Virus record (IMG/VR): IMGVR_UViG_3300037497_000044
Location: 1 to 52,006 of that record
Length of the DNA stretch: 52,006 nt
DNA from: a virus
Reading direction: 5' to 3' (one strand)
Below the pieces are notes generated by a model. It saw nothing but the letters and a program-made list of their open reading frames with translations. It was not told the origin of the DNA and searched no databases. Both the position numbers and the translations under genes were made by a program. Of the stretch, positions 1-9,916 are shown in pieces (within the stretch, counting starts at the first letter, position 1; every line of letters starts with the position of its first letter).

Positions 1-2476
1 CAAGCCGGACGCGCACATGCACAGGATCAGTGATCTTGTCCAGTTCGGCACGGTCAAAACCAAATTCAGATGCAATGGTGTCTTTGTATAGTTCCGCCTT
101 TTCAGGGAATTCGGAATAGACCAAATCCAGTATCAGTTTGCGACCATTCCCGCCCTCAACAACCAAGTCACGGGACACCATAGGCGCGCCAGTTGTGGCA
201 CTGCCCTTGATGGCAAACTTCAACTCATCGAATTCACTGGCCTGCTTCCTGGCCCATAACTCTGATTTCTTGCTCGTCCGATCTCGCGGCTGAAGCCCTT
301 TCGGAAATGATACGTTTTCATTGCCTTGCACGTCATGCGATGCAGTCAAACTACTCTTTGGCACAACAGCATCAACGACCTGAATCCTGCGCCCCTCTGG
401 AGTAGTAACCGTGCCCACCTTACCAACGATGGGAAGATCGGAAGGAACTGCCCCATCATCCAACGGCTGATTGTCTACAAAAACCCTGACCGCTTTCTCA
501 TCTGCCAGATCCGGCGTTCCACCAGCAATTCCCACACCTGGCGTTGCAGCACCAACAGGCACATCCTCTGAACCTCCAGACGGCGGCGCAACAACTTCAT
601 CTTTCTTTTCACCTATCTTTCCTCCTCGAATAATCAGATTGTAGGCTTCCTGTAACGTTCCGCCCCCGGATTGGGAAATGACATCAACCCCATTTACGAA
701 TAGCCGGGCCATGGTCCTGTTGGCCGCTTTGCTGTGCGCACCAACCGCATCCAGTTGGGCAACGACATCGGCCTCTATCGTGTCCAGTTCAATGGCACGT
801 TGTACCTTCTGCAATTCGCCCGTTACCTGATCGGCACCAGCAGCAACCCAGTCCTGGCTCTGACCTTTGGTCTCCTTCAATTCTGCCATGGTTGGAGCGT
901 TCGGATCATCAAACCGGATATGATCAAACAATCCAGATAGAATATCGTTCCCTCTGTTTCCCATCAACAATTCTGCTTTTGAGATCTCAATAGGATGGCT
1001 GGCATCCTTGTCCCCGGACAATTGGCCCGCTACCGACGGAAGGACAGTCAGAATGTCCAATCCCTTCGATTCAAACAAGGCCGTCAGCTTATCCTCGTCA
1101 ATAAATACTGATGAGTTTTTGTGAACCTGAGCCAAAAAGTCTTCCATGGCTTCTGGTGCTCTGTTTGCGGTGGCAGACTGATTAACGCTGTCGGCAACGT
1201 CTGTCATTGCTGCAATGTTTCTTTCCGATCTATTGATTGCCCGATCAACGGCATACGCCCCTCCACTCATTACAGACGACATGGTGAACACGGCAACCAT
1301 CGTATCTCTGATGGCTTCAGGCTGTCTGGAGAGAAAGTCACTGAATGAATCCCGCTTTTCATCTGACATCCATTTCGTCATGTTCTGCCCGACAGTTGCC
1401 AGAGTCTCCCCGGCCCATTCACTCGGAAGTGAGGACAACATGGCAACGAATGGATTTTTAACGCCTCCGGCTTGAAGGAATTTCGCCATTGAAAACCCTT
1501 CGGTCCCAACCTCTATCAGAGCGTCATTCATGGCGTGAAGGAAAGCAACTCCTGGATCTTCCTTGTCAGATCTGGCTTTTCCGTATGATTGGCCAAATGT
1601 CGTCACACCTATCGGGGCCATCAGTTTCATTGATGCAGCAATCTCATTTAATGTCCCTGGGACAGCAGATGATGCACGTTGCAACGCAATGCCAGGGCCA
1701 GCCAGTCCAGCCATCAATAGGGATGGGATAGCAGCAGGAATCGACCGCAATCCAGAAAGAACGCCGCGAGGAAACCAATGCAATTCTTGTAGTGATTCTC
1801 CACCGGCAAAAGCGTCGGCGGATTTATCTCCCTCTTGAAATGCAGTGTTTGCAGCGTCCGCTTGCTGTTTAAAAAACTCAACAAAATCAGATTGTGAAAC
1901 ATACTTGTTGCCAGATAACTTATCAATAGCACCAGCACCCAACAGAACCGTATTTTCAATCACACCAGACTGAAGGCCGTAAAGCGAGTTCCATAAATCC
2001 ATGGCACCCGCGACAGGAGCGGATCCGACTTCTTTTAATGATGGGAGATGCCTTTCAGTTTCTTGGCGTTTCGACTTAAACCCAAATGGCCCCTCAAACT
2101 TATCTTGCAGCAATGAATCCCTAACCGTCCCCTCGATACGCGCCAGCGTCTTTGTATCATCCCTGGCAACAGCCGCATTGCGCGGGTCTTTGAAAAACCC
2201 GCGCATCGTAGGGAGTTTGGCAATGCCTTCCAAGTCAACGTCATGCAGAGACATGACCTTCTTTTCCATTGCAGGGTCAGAGGCCAGAGCAGGTTGACCA
2301 ATACCGATTGATTGCGCCAGCTTTGATTGCTTGGCAAACTGATCTGGATTCGTTTCTGCTGAACCAATAACGTTGGCACGTATAAGCGACTTGTCTTTTT
2401 GCCATTCAGGGTCAGCAAGAGATGGTTGTGATTCTGTCAACTGGCTTGGCGTTTCAGCAAACGGATTCTCAATCAT
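1..2476 (-). CDS. Giant polyvalent ejected protein, N-terminal part (cut by the window edge)
   Basis: Open from ATG at 2476 to the left edge, 825 codons with no stop. The ATG overlaps the TAA of the transglycosylase gene (TAATG) and follows AAGGTG. The first 220 residues or so are polar, with no domain I recognise. A stretch with hydrophobic Ala/Gly/Leu-rich segments follows, roughly residues 225-410. Residues about 695-825 fit the ddrB-like ParB domain of phage polyvalent proteins: LTASHD, then FPKGLQPRDR, then a G-x-P-x-V-S segment, then VVEGGNGRK and a PVHVRV-type end. Such proteins are packaged and enter the cell with the DNA. Position after the internal virion genes supports that role. 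The rest of the gene is probably the open frame at the right end of the window. Domain call good; function inferred. Confidence 0.8.
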   Translation of the reverse strand, partial: MIENPFAETPSQLTESQPSLADPEWQKDKSLIRANVIGSAETNPDQFAKQSKLAQSIGIGQPALASDPAMEKKVMSLHDVDLEGIAKLPTMRGFFKDPRNAAVARDDTKTLARIEGTVRDSLLQDKFEGPFGFKSKRQETERHLPSLKEVGSAPVAGAMDLWNSLYGLQSGVIENTVLLGAGAIDKLSGNKYVSQSDFVEFFKQQADAANTAFQEGDKSADAFAGGESLQELHWFPRGVLSGLRSIPAAIPSLLMAGLAGPGIALQRASSAVPGTLNEIAASMKLMAPIGVTTFGQSYGKARSDKEDPGVAFLHAMNDALIEVGTEGFSMAKFLQAGGVKNPFVAMLSSLPSEWAGETLATVGQNMTKWMSDEKRDSFSDFLSRQPEAIRDTMVAVFTMSSVMSGGAYAVDRAINRSERNIAAMTDVADSVNQSATANRAPEAMEDFLAQVHKNSSVFIDEDKLTALFESKGLDILTVLPSVAGQLSGDKDASHPIEISKAELLMGNRGNDILSGLFDHIRFDDPNAPTMAELKETKGQSQDWVAAGADQVTGELQKVQRAIELDTIEADVVAQLDAVGAHSKAANRTMARLFVNGVDVISQSGGGTLQEAYNLIIRGGKIGEKKDEVVAPPSGGSEDVPVGAATPGVGIAGGTPDLADEKAVRVFVDNQPLDDGAVPSDLPIVGKVGTVTTPEGRRIQVVDAVVPKSSLTASHDVQGNENVSFPKGLQPRDRTSKKSELWARKQASEFDELKFAIKGSATTGAPMVSRDLVVEGGNGRKLILDLVYSEFPEKAELYKDTIASEFGFDRAELDKITDPVHVRVRL

Positions 2477-4611
2477 TACCGCACCTTTGCAAGAATAGAT
2501 TTTGCAATCTCAGAAATATGATAATCATTGACTGTTATACCTTTTGCCTTCAAGTCTGATTTAATAGAGGAATACAAATTATCAGGCAATTCATCCAATT
2601 CACCTGTTGGCAGAGCCAGAACAGGGATGTTTTTAGTTGATGAAAACCAATAATCCTTGAATGGGATTGTGTGCTTGAACAACCCGTTTATAATTGCCCT
2701 TGATTCCCCATCATCAAGCTGCCTTCCAAGCCTCCCCTGCTCAGTCAGAATTGCCGTCTCGATGACCTTTCTGGTTGATTCTTGCCGAATAACATCAGCA
2801 GAGTTTGACTTCTGTGCTGGATATTCAATACCGTTCAACCTGAAATGGTTGCCAATTTCGTCAGATATGATACCAGACGATAACCTGCTTGCTTCTGGTA
2901 TGCGCCCCCCAAGCAAAGCAGATCGTTGCTTGTCTTTGACTTCCCAATCCGCCGATGATAAATGGCGAGCCTTCCATGGCCCATTCCAATCCGAGGGGGA
3001 TATGAGTGCCAGAGTGCCAGGGTCCGCGTTCAACTCAAGGAGCTTGCCCATATCGCTATTTTTCGGTGTCCCAGAATGCAGGGAGTCAATTGTGCTACGA
3101 ACCGACATTTGTTCTTTCACGGGCAGCTTTGAAACCAAGCCAAAAGGCATTTCTTGGAAAGATAGCCCATCCTTTGCCGCCATGGAATACATCTGCTCTT
3201 TGACGGACTCGATCTCTTTAGCCTTGGCATCTTCTCGTTCTTTTAGAATTCTTCCAGCTTCAACCATGTATGACTTTTGCTGAATCGGATTGTCAGGATA
3301 TAGGGTTTTAGCCCTGCCAGAAATAGCAATGTCGGTCATCTTTACGTCTGATTCACCATCCAACTGCTTTGTGGTTTTTGCCACGTAGTCGCGAGTCTCT
3401 TTTGGAAGCAGGTCAAAGTACGACTTTGCTGTTGATGGTGTTCCGTCAGCCTGTTCTTGAGCAAACCGCTTTTGTGCGGCCTGCACGGCACCTTCCCCGG
3501 CATTGTATGCGGCCAACACATCAGCAGTTGACTTGATAAACGGCAACGAATACAGCCTACTTATGTGTGCCGAATATAGCTTCTCATGGTAAGCTTCCCC
3601 CTCTGGAGTTTTTGAGAAAAACAAATCCTTGTCAAATTTCTCACCAAGGAATTTTGCGTCATCTTTTGCAGAATCAACCCTGATCTGAAATTTCCCAAAC
3701 GCATCCGCACTGCTCTTTAAAATCTCCCCATCCTTGCCATAATGCTTTCCGCCGGATTCAGCAGACAACACGACGGCGCGCATAGTTTTTTCTTGGAGAG
3801 AATTGTATACAGCCAACTTCGTCAAATCTTTTGAAAGGTCTCGCTTGACAACCCGATCATCAAAAGCCTTTGAAATGGCTTCGTGTGCTTTGATTTTAAC
3901 CTCAGGGTCCATCCATTGCGCACCTTCCTGCAACAATTGATCCGCACGGTCTAAATTCCTGGAATTCAACGCCGACTCAATCGCGCCCGTATACATGGGG
4001 GACAAGGCGTTTTTCTGTTCGGCCACCAAAGAAACATCATCTGTCAAACCTTTGTTTGCCAGCGTGCTGCGCACCGTAGACATGATCCCTTGCTTTGCAA
4101 TATCAAATTGCTGTGAATCTCCCCAAAACTGCACCCCGATTGATGTCGATATATCAATGCTTGATTTTGCCACATGCGCCCGATACTTCTCCCCCTCCGC
4201 AATGGCGTGCTTATAAATGTCGGACGAGAACCCAATATTCTGCTGGTCAATATGAGGCTTTAACAATGCCCGTTGAGACGGCGTTAGATTCGCCATTAAG
4301 CTGGCACCAACGTCGGCAAATCTGGTTGTGTGGTCCTTGACGAAACCAGGTGTGAGCGTATCACCACCCTGCACCTTGGCAAACCCGCTTTCCCCGGCGG
4401 TCATGTCAAGCCGTGCTTGTCGGATCTTGTTTAGTGCATCTTCAGCCTTGGCGGCATCAAGTTGAGCGGCCTCTCGGTGGAAGAGTTCACCTACCTCTCC
4501 CAACGCATGGCCGATGGCATTGGAAACTGGGGCAGGACTAATCTGCTGCACCCCCCTGGATGCTTGCGGGGTGGAGAAACCGAAATCTGATGCCTTTGGT
4601 AGCTGTGCCAT
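2476..4611 (-). CDS. Internal virion protein with SLT transglycosylase domain
   Basis: 711 residues. A soluble lytic transglycosylase domain lies in the middle, around residues 275-410: the catalytic glutamate sits in SAESGGK, then SADAFGKFQI, then the AAYNAGEGAV motif and a Y near DYVAKT. The flanks are long and alpha-helical. In T7-like phages a lytic transglycosylase domain is part of an internal core protein that is ejected and opens the peptidoglycan for DNA entry (T7 gp16). Here the domain is internal rather than N-terminal. Start is ATG in TAATG, overlapping the stop of the preceding gene, with GGAGACG upstream. It lies directly before the giant polyvalent protein, so the two are likely co-packaged. 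Confidence 0.88.
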   Translation of the reverse strand: MAQLPKASDFGFSTPQASRGVQQISPAPVSNAIGHALGEVGELFHREAAQLDAAKAEDALNKIRQARLDMTAGESGFAKVQGGDTLTPGFVKDHTTRFADVGASLMANLTPSQRALLKPHIDQQNIGFSSDIYKHAIAEGEKYRAHVAKSSIDISTSIGVQFWGDSQQFDIAKQGIMSTVRSTLANKGLTDDVSLVAEQKNALSPMYTGAIESALNSRNLDRADQLLQEGAQWMDPEVKIKAHEAISKAFDDRVVKRDLSKDLTKLAVYNSLQEKTMRAVVLSAESGGKHYGKDGEILKSSADAFGKFQIRVDSAKDDAKFLGEKFDKDLFFSKTPEGEAYHEKLYSAHISRLYSLPFIKSTADVLAAYNAGEGAVQAAQKRFAQEQADGTPSTAKSYFDLLPKETRDYVAKTTKQLDGESDVKMTDIAISGRAKTLYPDNPIQQKSYMVEAGRILKEREDAKAKEIESVKEQMYSMAAKDGLSFQEMPFGLVSKLPVKEQMSVRSTIDSLHSGTPKNSDMGKLLELNADPGTLALISPSDWNGPWKARHLSSADWEVKDKQRSALLGGRIPEASRLSSGIISDEIGNHFRLNGIEYPAQKSNSADVIRQESTRKVIETAILTEQGRLGRQLDDGESRAIINGLFKHTIPFKDYWFSSTKNIPVLALPTGELDELPDNLYSSIKSDLKAKGITVNDYHISEIAKSILAKVR

Positions 4612-5279
4612 TATCGTCTCCTGTAGCCGCTCAGACTAAGACCAAGCGAATCGGATGGTGACGCAGGAGCAAACCGATCAAATAGACCACTTTTAGAAGC
4701 GGAAGATCCGGCCTTGCCAGCAGCACCCAAGAGCGTCCCAATGGCCTGAGTTTTGGCCGCCGCCATCGTATTGTCAGCCTCATACCTACCAATATCTCCC
4801 TGATACTGCAAGCCTTTTGCCCGCTCTGTGGCCGTATACTGCTGGAACCCTGCCGCACGTTCACCCTCCTCTAATATGCCTGTCATGAGATTCTCATCAA
4901 GCGGTCCACCGCCAGAAGCAGCAGCAACAGCTTGCGCTCTTGAAAGCATTAAACCGGCCTTTCTGCGCTCGTTTATGGCGGACCGTTGCCCAACCGCGCC
5001 ATCTTGGATTGCTTGAGCATTCAGGTTCCTCTGATTGGCCTCTGCTGCGGACTGCGCGTTCTTGCCTTGCTGGATGGATGACATGGCAGACATTCCTGCA
5101 CCAGCCAATCCGAGCAAGGTTCCTGTGGTTGACAACGCAGTGCCAGCAGCAAACGCGCCACCTGCCCCCAGAAGGCCAGATGTTGCCGCAGCACTGCCAA
5201 GCACGGTGGTCATCCCTGCCCCTGTTGCACCGGCACTACCAAACAGCGCGGCCAAGGCCATCGGTTCTAAACCTGACAT
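4611..5279 (-). CDS. Internal virion protein, Ala/Gly-rich (ejectosome-type)
   Basis: 222 residues. The first 70 are almost all A, G, L, S, T and M, with glycine-zipper spacing, and look able to insert in a membrane. After them comes a polar helical part (QQGKNAQSAAEANQRN onwards) with charged heptads, then a second small A/G segment near residue 175. This layout is typical of the small internal virion or ejection proteins of podoviruses, which sit between the tail nozzle genes and the transglycosylase gene, as here. RBS is GAGGATG before ATG; the gene overlaps its neighbour by one base at the 3' end. Role inferred from composition and position. Confidence 0.65.
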   Translation of the reverse strand: MSGLEPMALAALFGSAGATGAGMTTVLGSAAATSGLLGAGGAFAAGTALSTTGTLLGLAGAGMSAMSSIQQGKNAQSAAEANQRNLNAQAIQDGAVGQRSAINERRKAGLMLSRAQAVAAASGGGPLDENLMTGILEEGERAAGFQQYTATERAKGLQYQGDIGRYEADNTMAAAKTQAIGTLLGAAGKAGSSASKSGLFDRFAPASPSDSLGLSLSGYRRR

Positions 5280-5653
5280 TTTGGCATCCTCATAAACATA
5301 GTACCCTTCCCATCAATCGTCGTGACCGTTGGGACAAACCCCAATTTCGTTTGGAGGTTCAATGCGGTCGGCTCATCCTGATTAACGAACGAAAACACCA
5401 TTCCATGCCGATTGAAAAGCTTCTCCAAAACACGCACCCCTCTTGCTACAGATTTCCGGTGCAGTCTCATTTCTGGCTTCATTTCAGAAAAAGCAACAGG
5501 CACACCGCCATCATAAAACACACCGCCAATTCCAATAATACGCCCATCAAGATCCGCAACGTACCCTGTGAATGATGATTTGGGCGTACACCCCCAATAG
5601 TCAATGGCGTCTTGCTCGGTGGCTGGCCTGATAACAATATCGTCATTTCTCAT
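5267..5653 (-). CDS. GNAT-like internal virion protein A homologue
   Basis: 128 residues that read as a small acetyltransferase fold: IVIRPATEQDAIDYWG at the N-terminus, a central GYVADLDGRIIGIGGVFYDG strand-turn-strand, RGVRVLEKLF, and a C-terminal PTALNLQTKLGFVPT that matches the usual GNAT N-x-x-A-x-x-x-Y-x-x-x-G-F end, with L in place of Y. T7-like phages encode a related small protein (gp13 family) needed for internal core assembly, in the same place after the tail nozzle gene. The start overlaps the end of the nozzle gene by 11 bases. I cannot tell whether acetyl-CoA is still bound. Confidence 0.65.
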   Translation of the reverse strand: MRNDDIVIRPATEQDAIDYWGCTPKSSFTGYVADLDGRIIGIGGVFYDGGVPVAFSEMKPEMRLHRKSVARGVRVLEKLFNRHGMVFSFVNQDEPTALNLQTKLGFVPTVTTIDGKGTMFMRMPKCQV

Positions 5654-8600
5654 TCCCGCCCCCAGATACCACAGCAGCCAGGATTGTACAGCATTTCGGA
5701 GATGCCGCCGTCAGAATCAATCTCGTGTCAGTTGACCACGTTCCGTTAAGATGGACTGAATCCTCACTGTAACTGCCCCAAACACTGCCAGAAGTCACGG
5801 TCGTTCCGTCCTCAATAAGCGGCAATTCGTCCATATAGCTTGCTTCTTGCCCATATTGCAGACCTTGAGCGTGGGTGTTTAGCATGACCAAACCGACATG
5901 ATCAAGTCGTTGTCTTTGGGTAAGAGACACGCCAAGACCAAGGCCAAGTGCAAGCTTTGACGACTTGAATGTGGCTGTGTATGGCAAGCCGACAATGATG
6001 TTTACCGTTGTTTCGCTGACAGTTATTTGTCCAGATCCATTAACAACACCTGTGACTGCCAATTCCTTACTGTCTGTAACGTCCCACGCTTTAACCGTCT
6101 CGCCGATCAAATGCGTCAGGCCGGTTACTGTCGCGCTTGCGCTCTGCGTTTTTGTGACCGAGGCATCCGTTAAAACGGTTGTTGCCGTTCCCTTTCCTTC
6201 AGACTCCAACGCCCATCTTTCCAAGAACCTGACCGTGCTGCTGTTTATGTTCCTGGCAACAACATAATAAACCTGGTCCTCAACCGTCCCTGGGAGCACA
6301 ACAGCGTCTTCCACAACGCCATCGGTCTCGTATTCGATCCAGCAACTCACATCCTCCAGACGGTCCCGTATCATTATGGCAACCGTTCCGTCCGTTCGGA
6401 CGCAATGGATGCGAGTGTCAGGGATTCGCTGCACAACAACCCGCAAAAAAGGAGATTCCCCGATCTCTGGCACGATGGCTGTCAGATCCCCAGCAGAGTA
6501 TGAATATCCATCCGCAAGGCTCAACTCATAAACACGACTGCCGTTTCTGTGGACAAATACCCCGGAGATGTCAATCATAACAGCCTGGATGTCTGTTGAC
6601 CCAAGTGTTGATACAGGTTTCAGTGTGAACTGTGATGGAGTCAACGGCTCGTCCAGGCTAGAGCTTTTTGCAGAGAATATCTTACCTTGTGTGCCAACAA
6701 GCAACGTCCCAAGCGATAACATCCAGTTGATCTTATCGACAGGCCCAGATCCAATCGACCTCAATATTGGTCCAGAATCCCCCTCAACGGTCGAATCGAA
6801 CGAGTTAAATGTATCCGATACGCTCCCGTTCATCACATTCTTACCTGCCCACCACAATCGGCCATCATGCAGAACGACCGCCGACGGGAACCCCCTACGA
6901 GTGGACCATTGCCCTTCAGACCATTCAGAAGATGCAGTAGTTTTGCCAAACGGTTTTAGGATATCGACCTGTGCCACGGTTGAGCTTGTCACAGACGTAA
7001 CGCGGCATATGCCATCAATTGAACCAACGGCATAACTCAGACTGGCAACTATGGTGCCTGAAGTGTGGCCCGTGGCATCTACACCAACACGGTAATATAT
7101 AATCTGGTTATCAAGTGTATCGTTCCGTTCGTTGGCTGTTGTGTTGGTTGTGAAGGAGCTGACATTACCCCAATCGCCGATATCCCCAACACTCCTCTGT
7201 ATTCGGACAGTTCCAGACCAAGTGCCGGTAATGGTTAAATAATATTTCCTTGCATCGTCAATGCCTGTAACTTTAATCGGATCTGACCATGTTTCGTCGG
7301 TCGTGATTGTCACCTCAACTGACTGGCCTATCGAAGACACACGGAACAAAGACCCCGCGTTAGTGGATAGAAAATAAGGCTTTGACGCGGTTAATGTCGT
7401 GCTTCCGTTCAGTGCAGCAGGTGCCATCGTGATTGCGCCAAGATTTTCGGGAAGGAACGGCCCATCTTCTGTCAGATACTTGACTATTGACCATGAGTGC
7501 ATGGCCGTGGGACTGTATTGCCTCTCAATCCTGTATTGCTGCACCCCGTCACACGCAACAAAGACGACATCCCCGCTTTGATCGTATCGGATGTTTTTAA
7601 GATCGGCAGTTGCCCATGGACTGACAATTGACAGGTTTCCAGCATACACAATAGAAACGTCGCTTATCTGTGTGGCAGTCTTTCTGTTCGCCTTAAGTCT
7701 AAGGTAAAATTGATATGTTTCATCAATATGCGGGGTAAACGCTATGACGTGCTTCCCTTCCCTGAGAGTCATTTGCGGGATCAACTCCTCTCCCGCCGAT
7801 GTTCTGCCAACGGACAGAATAGCCACCCCTTTAAGCACAGTGATGCTGATGAAATGCTCAAGAGCAGATCCGGTAATCAGTTGCTCACGCCCCGCATAGC
7901 TCAACCCGTCGCTGCTAATCAGATTCAGATAGGTTGTCACATTGTCGATTGCAAATAGTTTTTGCACCCCGGCGGTCCAGCTTGTGACATCAGACCACGA
8001 TTTTAACGTGGTAAAGCTGGTGCCATCATCTGACCATTGAAGGCTGAACGCCTTGGGAGATTGTGTGATATCAGAACCAGAATTGCCAGGCATGAAACCC
8101 CATTCGGCCACAGCGACGGCGTTGCCTGAGCCAAAGTCATACTGGAACCAACATGGCATCGAGGGACTGGTGTTACTGATCCAATAGTCGGACGCACCAT
8201 TATCGTTGAATAGCTTGTAGGCCGTAGAGCTGTTGTGGGAGGCAGAAGCGGTTCCGCCGGTGCATTGATCGGGACCACCGACACTCCCCCGGAATTCGGC
8301 CTCATATCCACGGATAATGTTGTCAGGCGCAGTAGATTCTGTGATATAGATACGCCAATATCGATGGGTCCCACCACCAAGATCAACTATGGATGATACG
8401 CCGTTAGCCTCATCAACACCAGTCCAGTTTGTCAGGCTTTGGAACTGCCCGTTGCTGATACTGGTGCTGCTCAGATCGGGAACGGTGATATACGCATCGG
8501 ACACAACGGGGCGCACAAGCAAATTCGTGCATTCAAGCAACGCCTTGGAGTCCTGAGAAAAAACGAATGGGATATGGACGGTTGCGGCGGATGTGGATAT

Positions 8601-8771
8601 GGTGTGCAGGTAGCTGGTCCCTGGCCGTAACATCATAGGCCCAAGTGTGCGCGGCATCCAATTGGTCTGTGTCTCTGCGGACAAACCCATCTTTGCAAGG
8701 TCTTGTCTGGCCAGAGCCAGAGGGGAAACTATCCCGCGATTGAATGTGTATAAAACCGCCTTGCCTTTCAT
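5643..8771 (-). CDS. Tail tubular protein B / nozzle with inserted F5/8C-like domain
   Basis: About 1042 residues from ATG 8771, which has GGGTGA just upstream and lies 5 bases after the adaptor stop; an ATG at 8840 would overlap the adaptor gene by 65 bases and is unlikely. The N-terminus (NRGIVSPLALARQDLAK, then NWMPRTLGPMMLRPGT) is the conserved start of podovirus tail nozzle proteins. The later part repeats beta-rich segments with VLHDGRLWWAG and VEVTITTDETW, as expected for the propeller-like nozzle. Residues about 135-280 look like a discoidin/F5-8 type C insertion: YKLFNDNGASDYW, WFQYDFGSG and FSLQWSDDGTSF. The insertion makes it longer than the T7 protein (about 790 residues) and may bind glycans. 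Confidence 0.85.
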   Translation of the reverse strand: MKGKAVLYTFNRGIVSPLALARQDLAKMGLSAETQTNWMPRTLGPMMLRPGTSYLHTISTSAATVHIPFVFSQDSKALLECTNLLVRPVVSDAYITVPDLSSTSISNGQFQSLTNWTGVDEANGVSSIVDLGGGTHRYWRIYITESTAPDNIIRGYEAEFRGSVGGPDQCTGGTASASHNSSTAYKLFNDNGASDYWISNTSPSMPCWFQYDFGSGNAVAVAEWGFMPGNSGSDITQSPKAFSLQWSDDGTSFTTLKSWSDVTSWTAGVQKLFAIDNVTTYLNLISSDGLSYAGREQLITGSALEHFISITVLKGVAILSVGRTSAGEELIPQMTLREGKHVIAFTPHIDETYQFYLRLKANRKTATQISDVSIVYAGNLSIVSPWATADLKNIRYDQSGDVVFVACDGVQQYRIERQYSPTAMHSWSIVKYLTEDGPFLPENLGAITMAPAALNGSTTLTASKPYFLSTNAGSLFRVSSIGQSVEVTITTDETWSDPIKVTGIDDARKYYLTITGTWSGTVRIQRSVGDIGDWGNVSSFTTNTTANERNDTLDNQIIYYRVGVDATGHTSGTIVASLSYAVGSIDGICRVTSVTSSTVAQVDILKPFGKTTASSEWSEGQWSTRRGFPSAVVLHDGRLWWAGKNVMNGSVSDTFNSFDSTVEGDSGPILRSIGSGPVDKINWMLSLGTLLVGTQGKIFSAKSSSLDEPLTPSQFTLKPVSTLGSTDIQAVMIDISGVFVHRNGSRVYELSLADGYSYSAGDLTAIVPEIGESPFLRVVVQRIPDTRIHCVRTDGTVAIMIRDRLEDVSCWIEYETDGVVEDAVVLPGTVEDQVYYVVARNINSSTVRFLERWALESEGKGTATTVLTDASVTKTQSASATVTGLTHLIGETVKAWDVTDSKELAVTGVVNGSGQITVSETTVNIIVGLPYTATFKSSKLALGLGLGVSLTQRQRLDHVGLVMLNTHAQGLQYGQEASYMDELPLIEDGTTVTSGSVWGSYSEDSVHLNGTWSTDTRLILTAASPKCCTILAAVVSGGGNEK

Positions 8772-8775
8772 CCAA

Positions 8776-9429
8776 TCACCCAATAATTTGGTTAGCGTTG
8801 CCTCTTTCCCTGTTATACCCACCCAATCTTGCCCGAACAAATGACGATGTTGGGAAGCTTTTCGGCGGCCCCTCCATAGCGGAGAGTGTGGCAGCGTTCC
8901 TGAATGACTGCAAAGAAGCCGACTTTAACTCCCTAGATCTCTCTGCGTTCTGCGTCAGCCGCAGGCAAACACGGCTTGCAAGATACGTCTGAACTGCCTG
9001 AATAAAATCAGTAGTCCATAGTGACTTGTCCCCACCGTAGCCAGAATCATTGCTGACATATCGGACATAAAGCGGATCAATATCAGCATACCAGTATTGC
9101 CCTGCTGTCTCAAAGTTGCTTGTGAACGCGGTTAACGGGCATTGGAAATACTCATCCGTTGCCAGCATAATCGTTCTGATATGGTCTGATGGGATGGAAA
9201 ACGCATTAGCAAACCCGAATGACGGGGTGACGGAAATATGCTTTGCAATCTCCTGTGACCGGGACGCAAACATCCATTCGCCTTGCTTCAGACAATGATC
9301 AACAGCACCCTCATCCCACACATCATCCAGAACCCGCCGTGACTCTACGTTGTCAGTCACCGTAGATAGACGCCGCTCTCCTATCTCAAGCAACGCGCCG
9401 TTATAGAGTGACAGTTGCGTTGTGGTCAT
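8776..9429 (-). CDS. Tail tubular protein A (head-tail adaptor)
   Basis: 217 residues. Starts MTTTQLSLYNGALLEIGERRL, continues with ESRRVLDDVWDEGAVDHCLKQGEW, and has a C-terminal helical part (QAVQTYLASRVCLRLTQN). This is the typical sequence pattern of gp11-type adaptors, which form the dodecameric ring between portal and nozzle. The start overlaps the previous stop (ATGA). It is followed within 5 bases by the nozzle gene, the usual A-B pair. Confidence 0.88.
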   Translation of the reverse strand: MTTTQLSLYNGALLEIGERRLSTVTDNVESRRVLDDVWDEGAVDHCLKQGEWMFASRSQEIAKHISVTPSFGFANAFSIPSDHIRTIMLATDEYFQCPLTAFTSNFETAGQYWYADIDPLYVRYVSNDSGYGGDKSLWTTDFIQAVQTYLASRVCLRLTQNAERSRELKSASLQSFRNAATLSAMEGPPKSFPTSSFVRARLGGYNRERGNANQIIG

Positions 9430-9857
9430 TTGGAATCAAGCTGAGAGAGATAATTGACATCTTGCATGGCAGCAGTCTCAGTGTCATGGAAGGCAACGAT
9501 AATGCCGTCTGATATGCGAATGACGTTAAATTTTGAATCTTTTTTGACGAACGCCACGCGATACAGGATAGGGAAATCAACCTTTTTTTGCTCGACCGAA
9601 AAATCAACGAACGACAAGACCGCCACTTTGACAGAATTATCTGTCACGGAAACAACGAGCAGTTTGGCATACCACCGGTTGCCGTCTGGCAGCACTTCAA
9701 TCTGATCCCCAATCCGCACCTTTCTGGCAATGTGCAACCAGTATGCAGGATCTAGCAATTCAGAGAAAACAGTCTCATAGCATGGATTTGCTAACCATTT
9801 TGTGTACGCTTGCTCTGATGGTTTGAAGACACTGGGGGAAGAACGAAGACGTGGCAT
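9426..9857 (-). CDS. Conserved structural-module protein, unknown function
   Basis: 143 residues, not recognised with confidence. It starts MPRLRSSPSVF with a basic tail, then a mixed helix/strand part (KVRIGDQIEVLPDGNRWYAKLLVVSV) that reads like a small beta-barrel, and ends in a short helix. AAGGATT RBS lies before the ATG. Lying between the capsid/decoration genes and the adaptor gene, it is probably a virion or head-completion protein, but no catalytic motif is visible. Confidence 0.6.
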   Translation of the reverse strand: MPRLRSSPSVFKPSEQAYTKWLANPCYETVFSELLDPAYWLHIARKVRIGDQIEVLPDGNRWYAKLLVVSVTDNSVKVAVLSFVDFSVEQKKVDFPILYRVAFVKKDSKFNVIRISDGIIVAFHDTETAAMQDVNYLSQLDSK

Positions 9858-9916
9858 TTAAAAATCCTTATAAAAAAATGGGTGTGGCCCCGCTATGATA
9901 GCCGGGGCCACGATGG

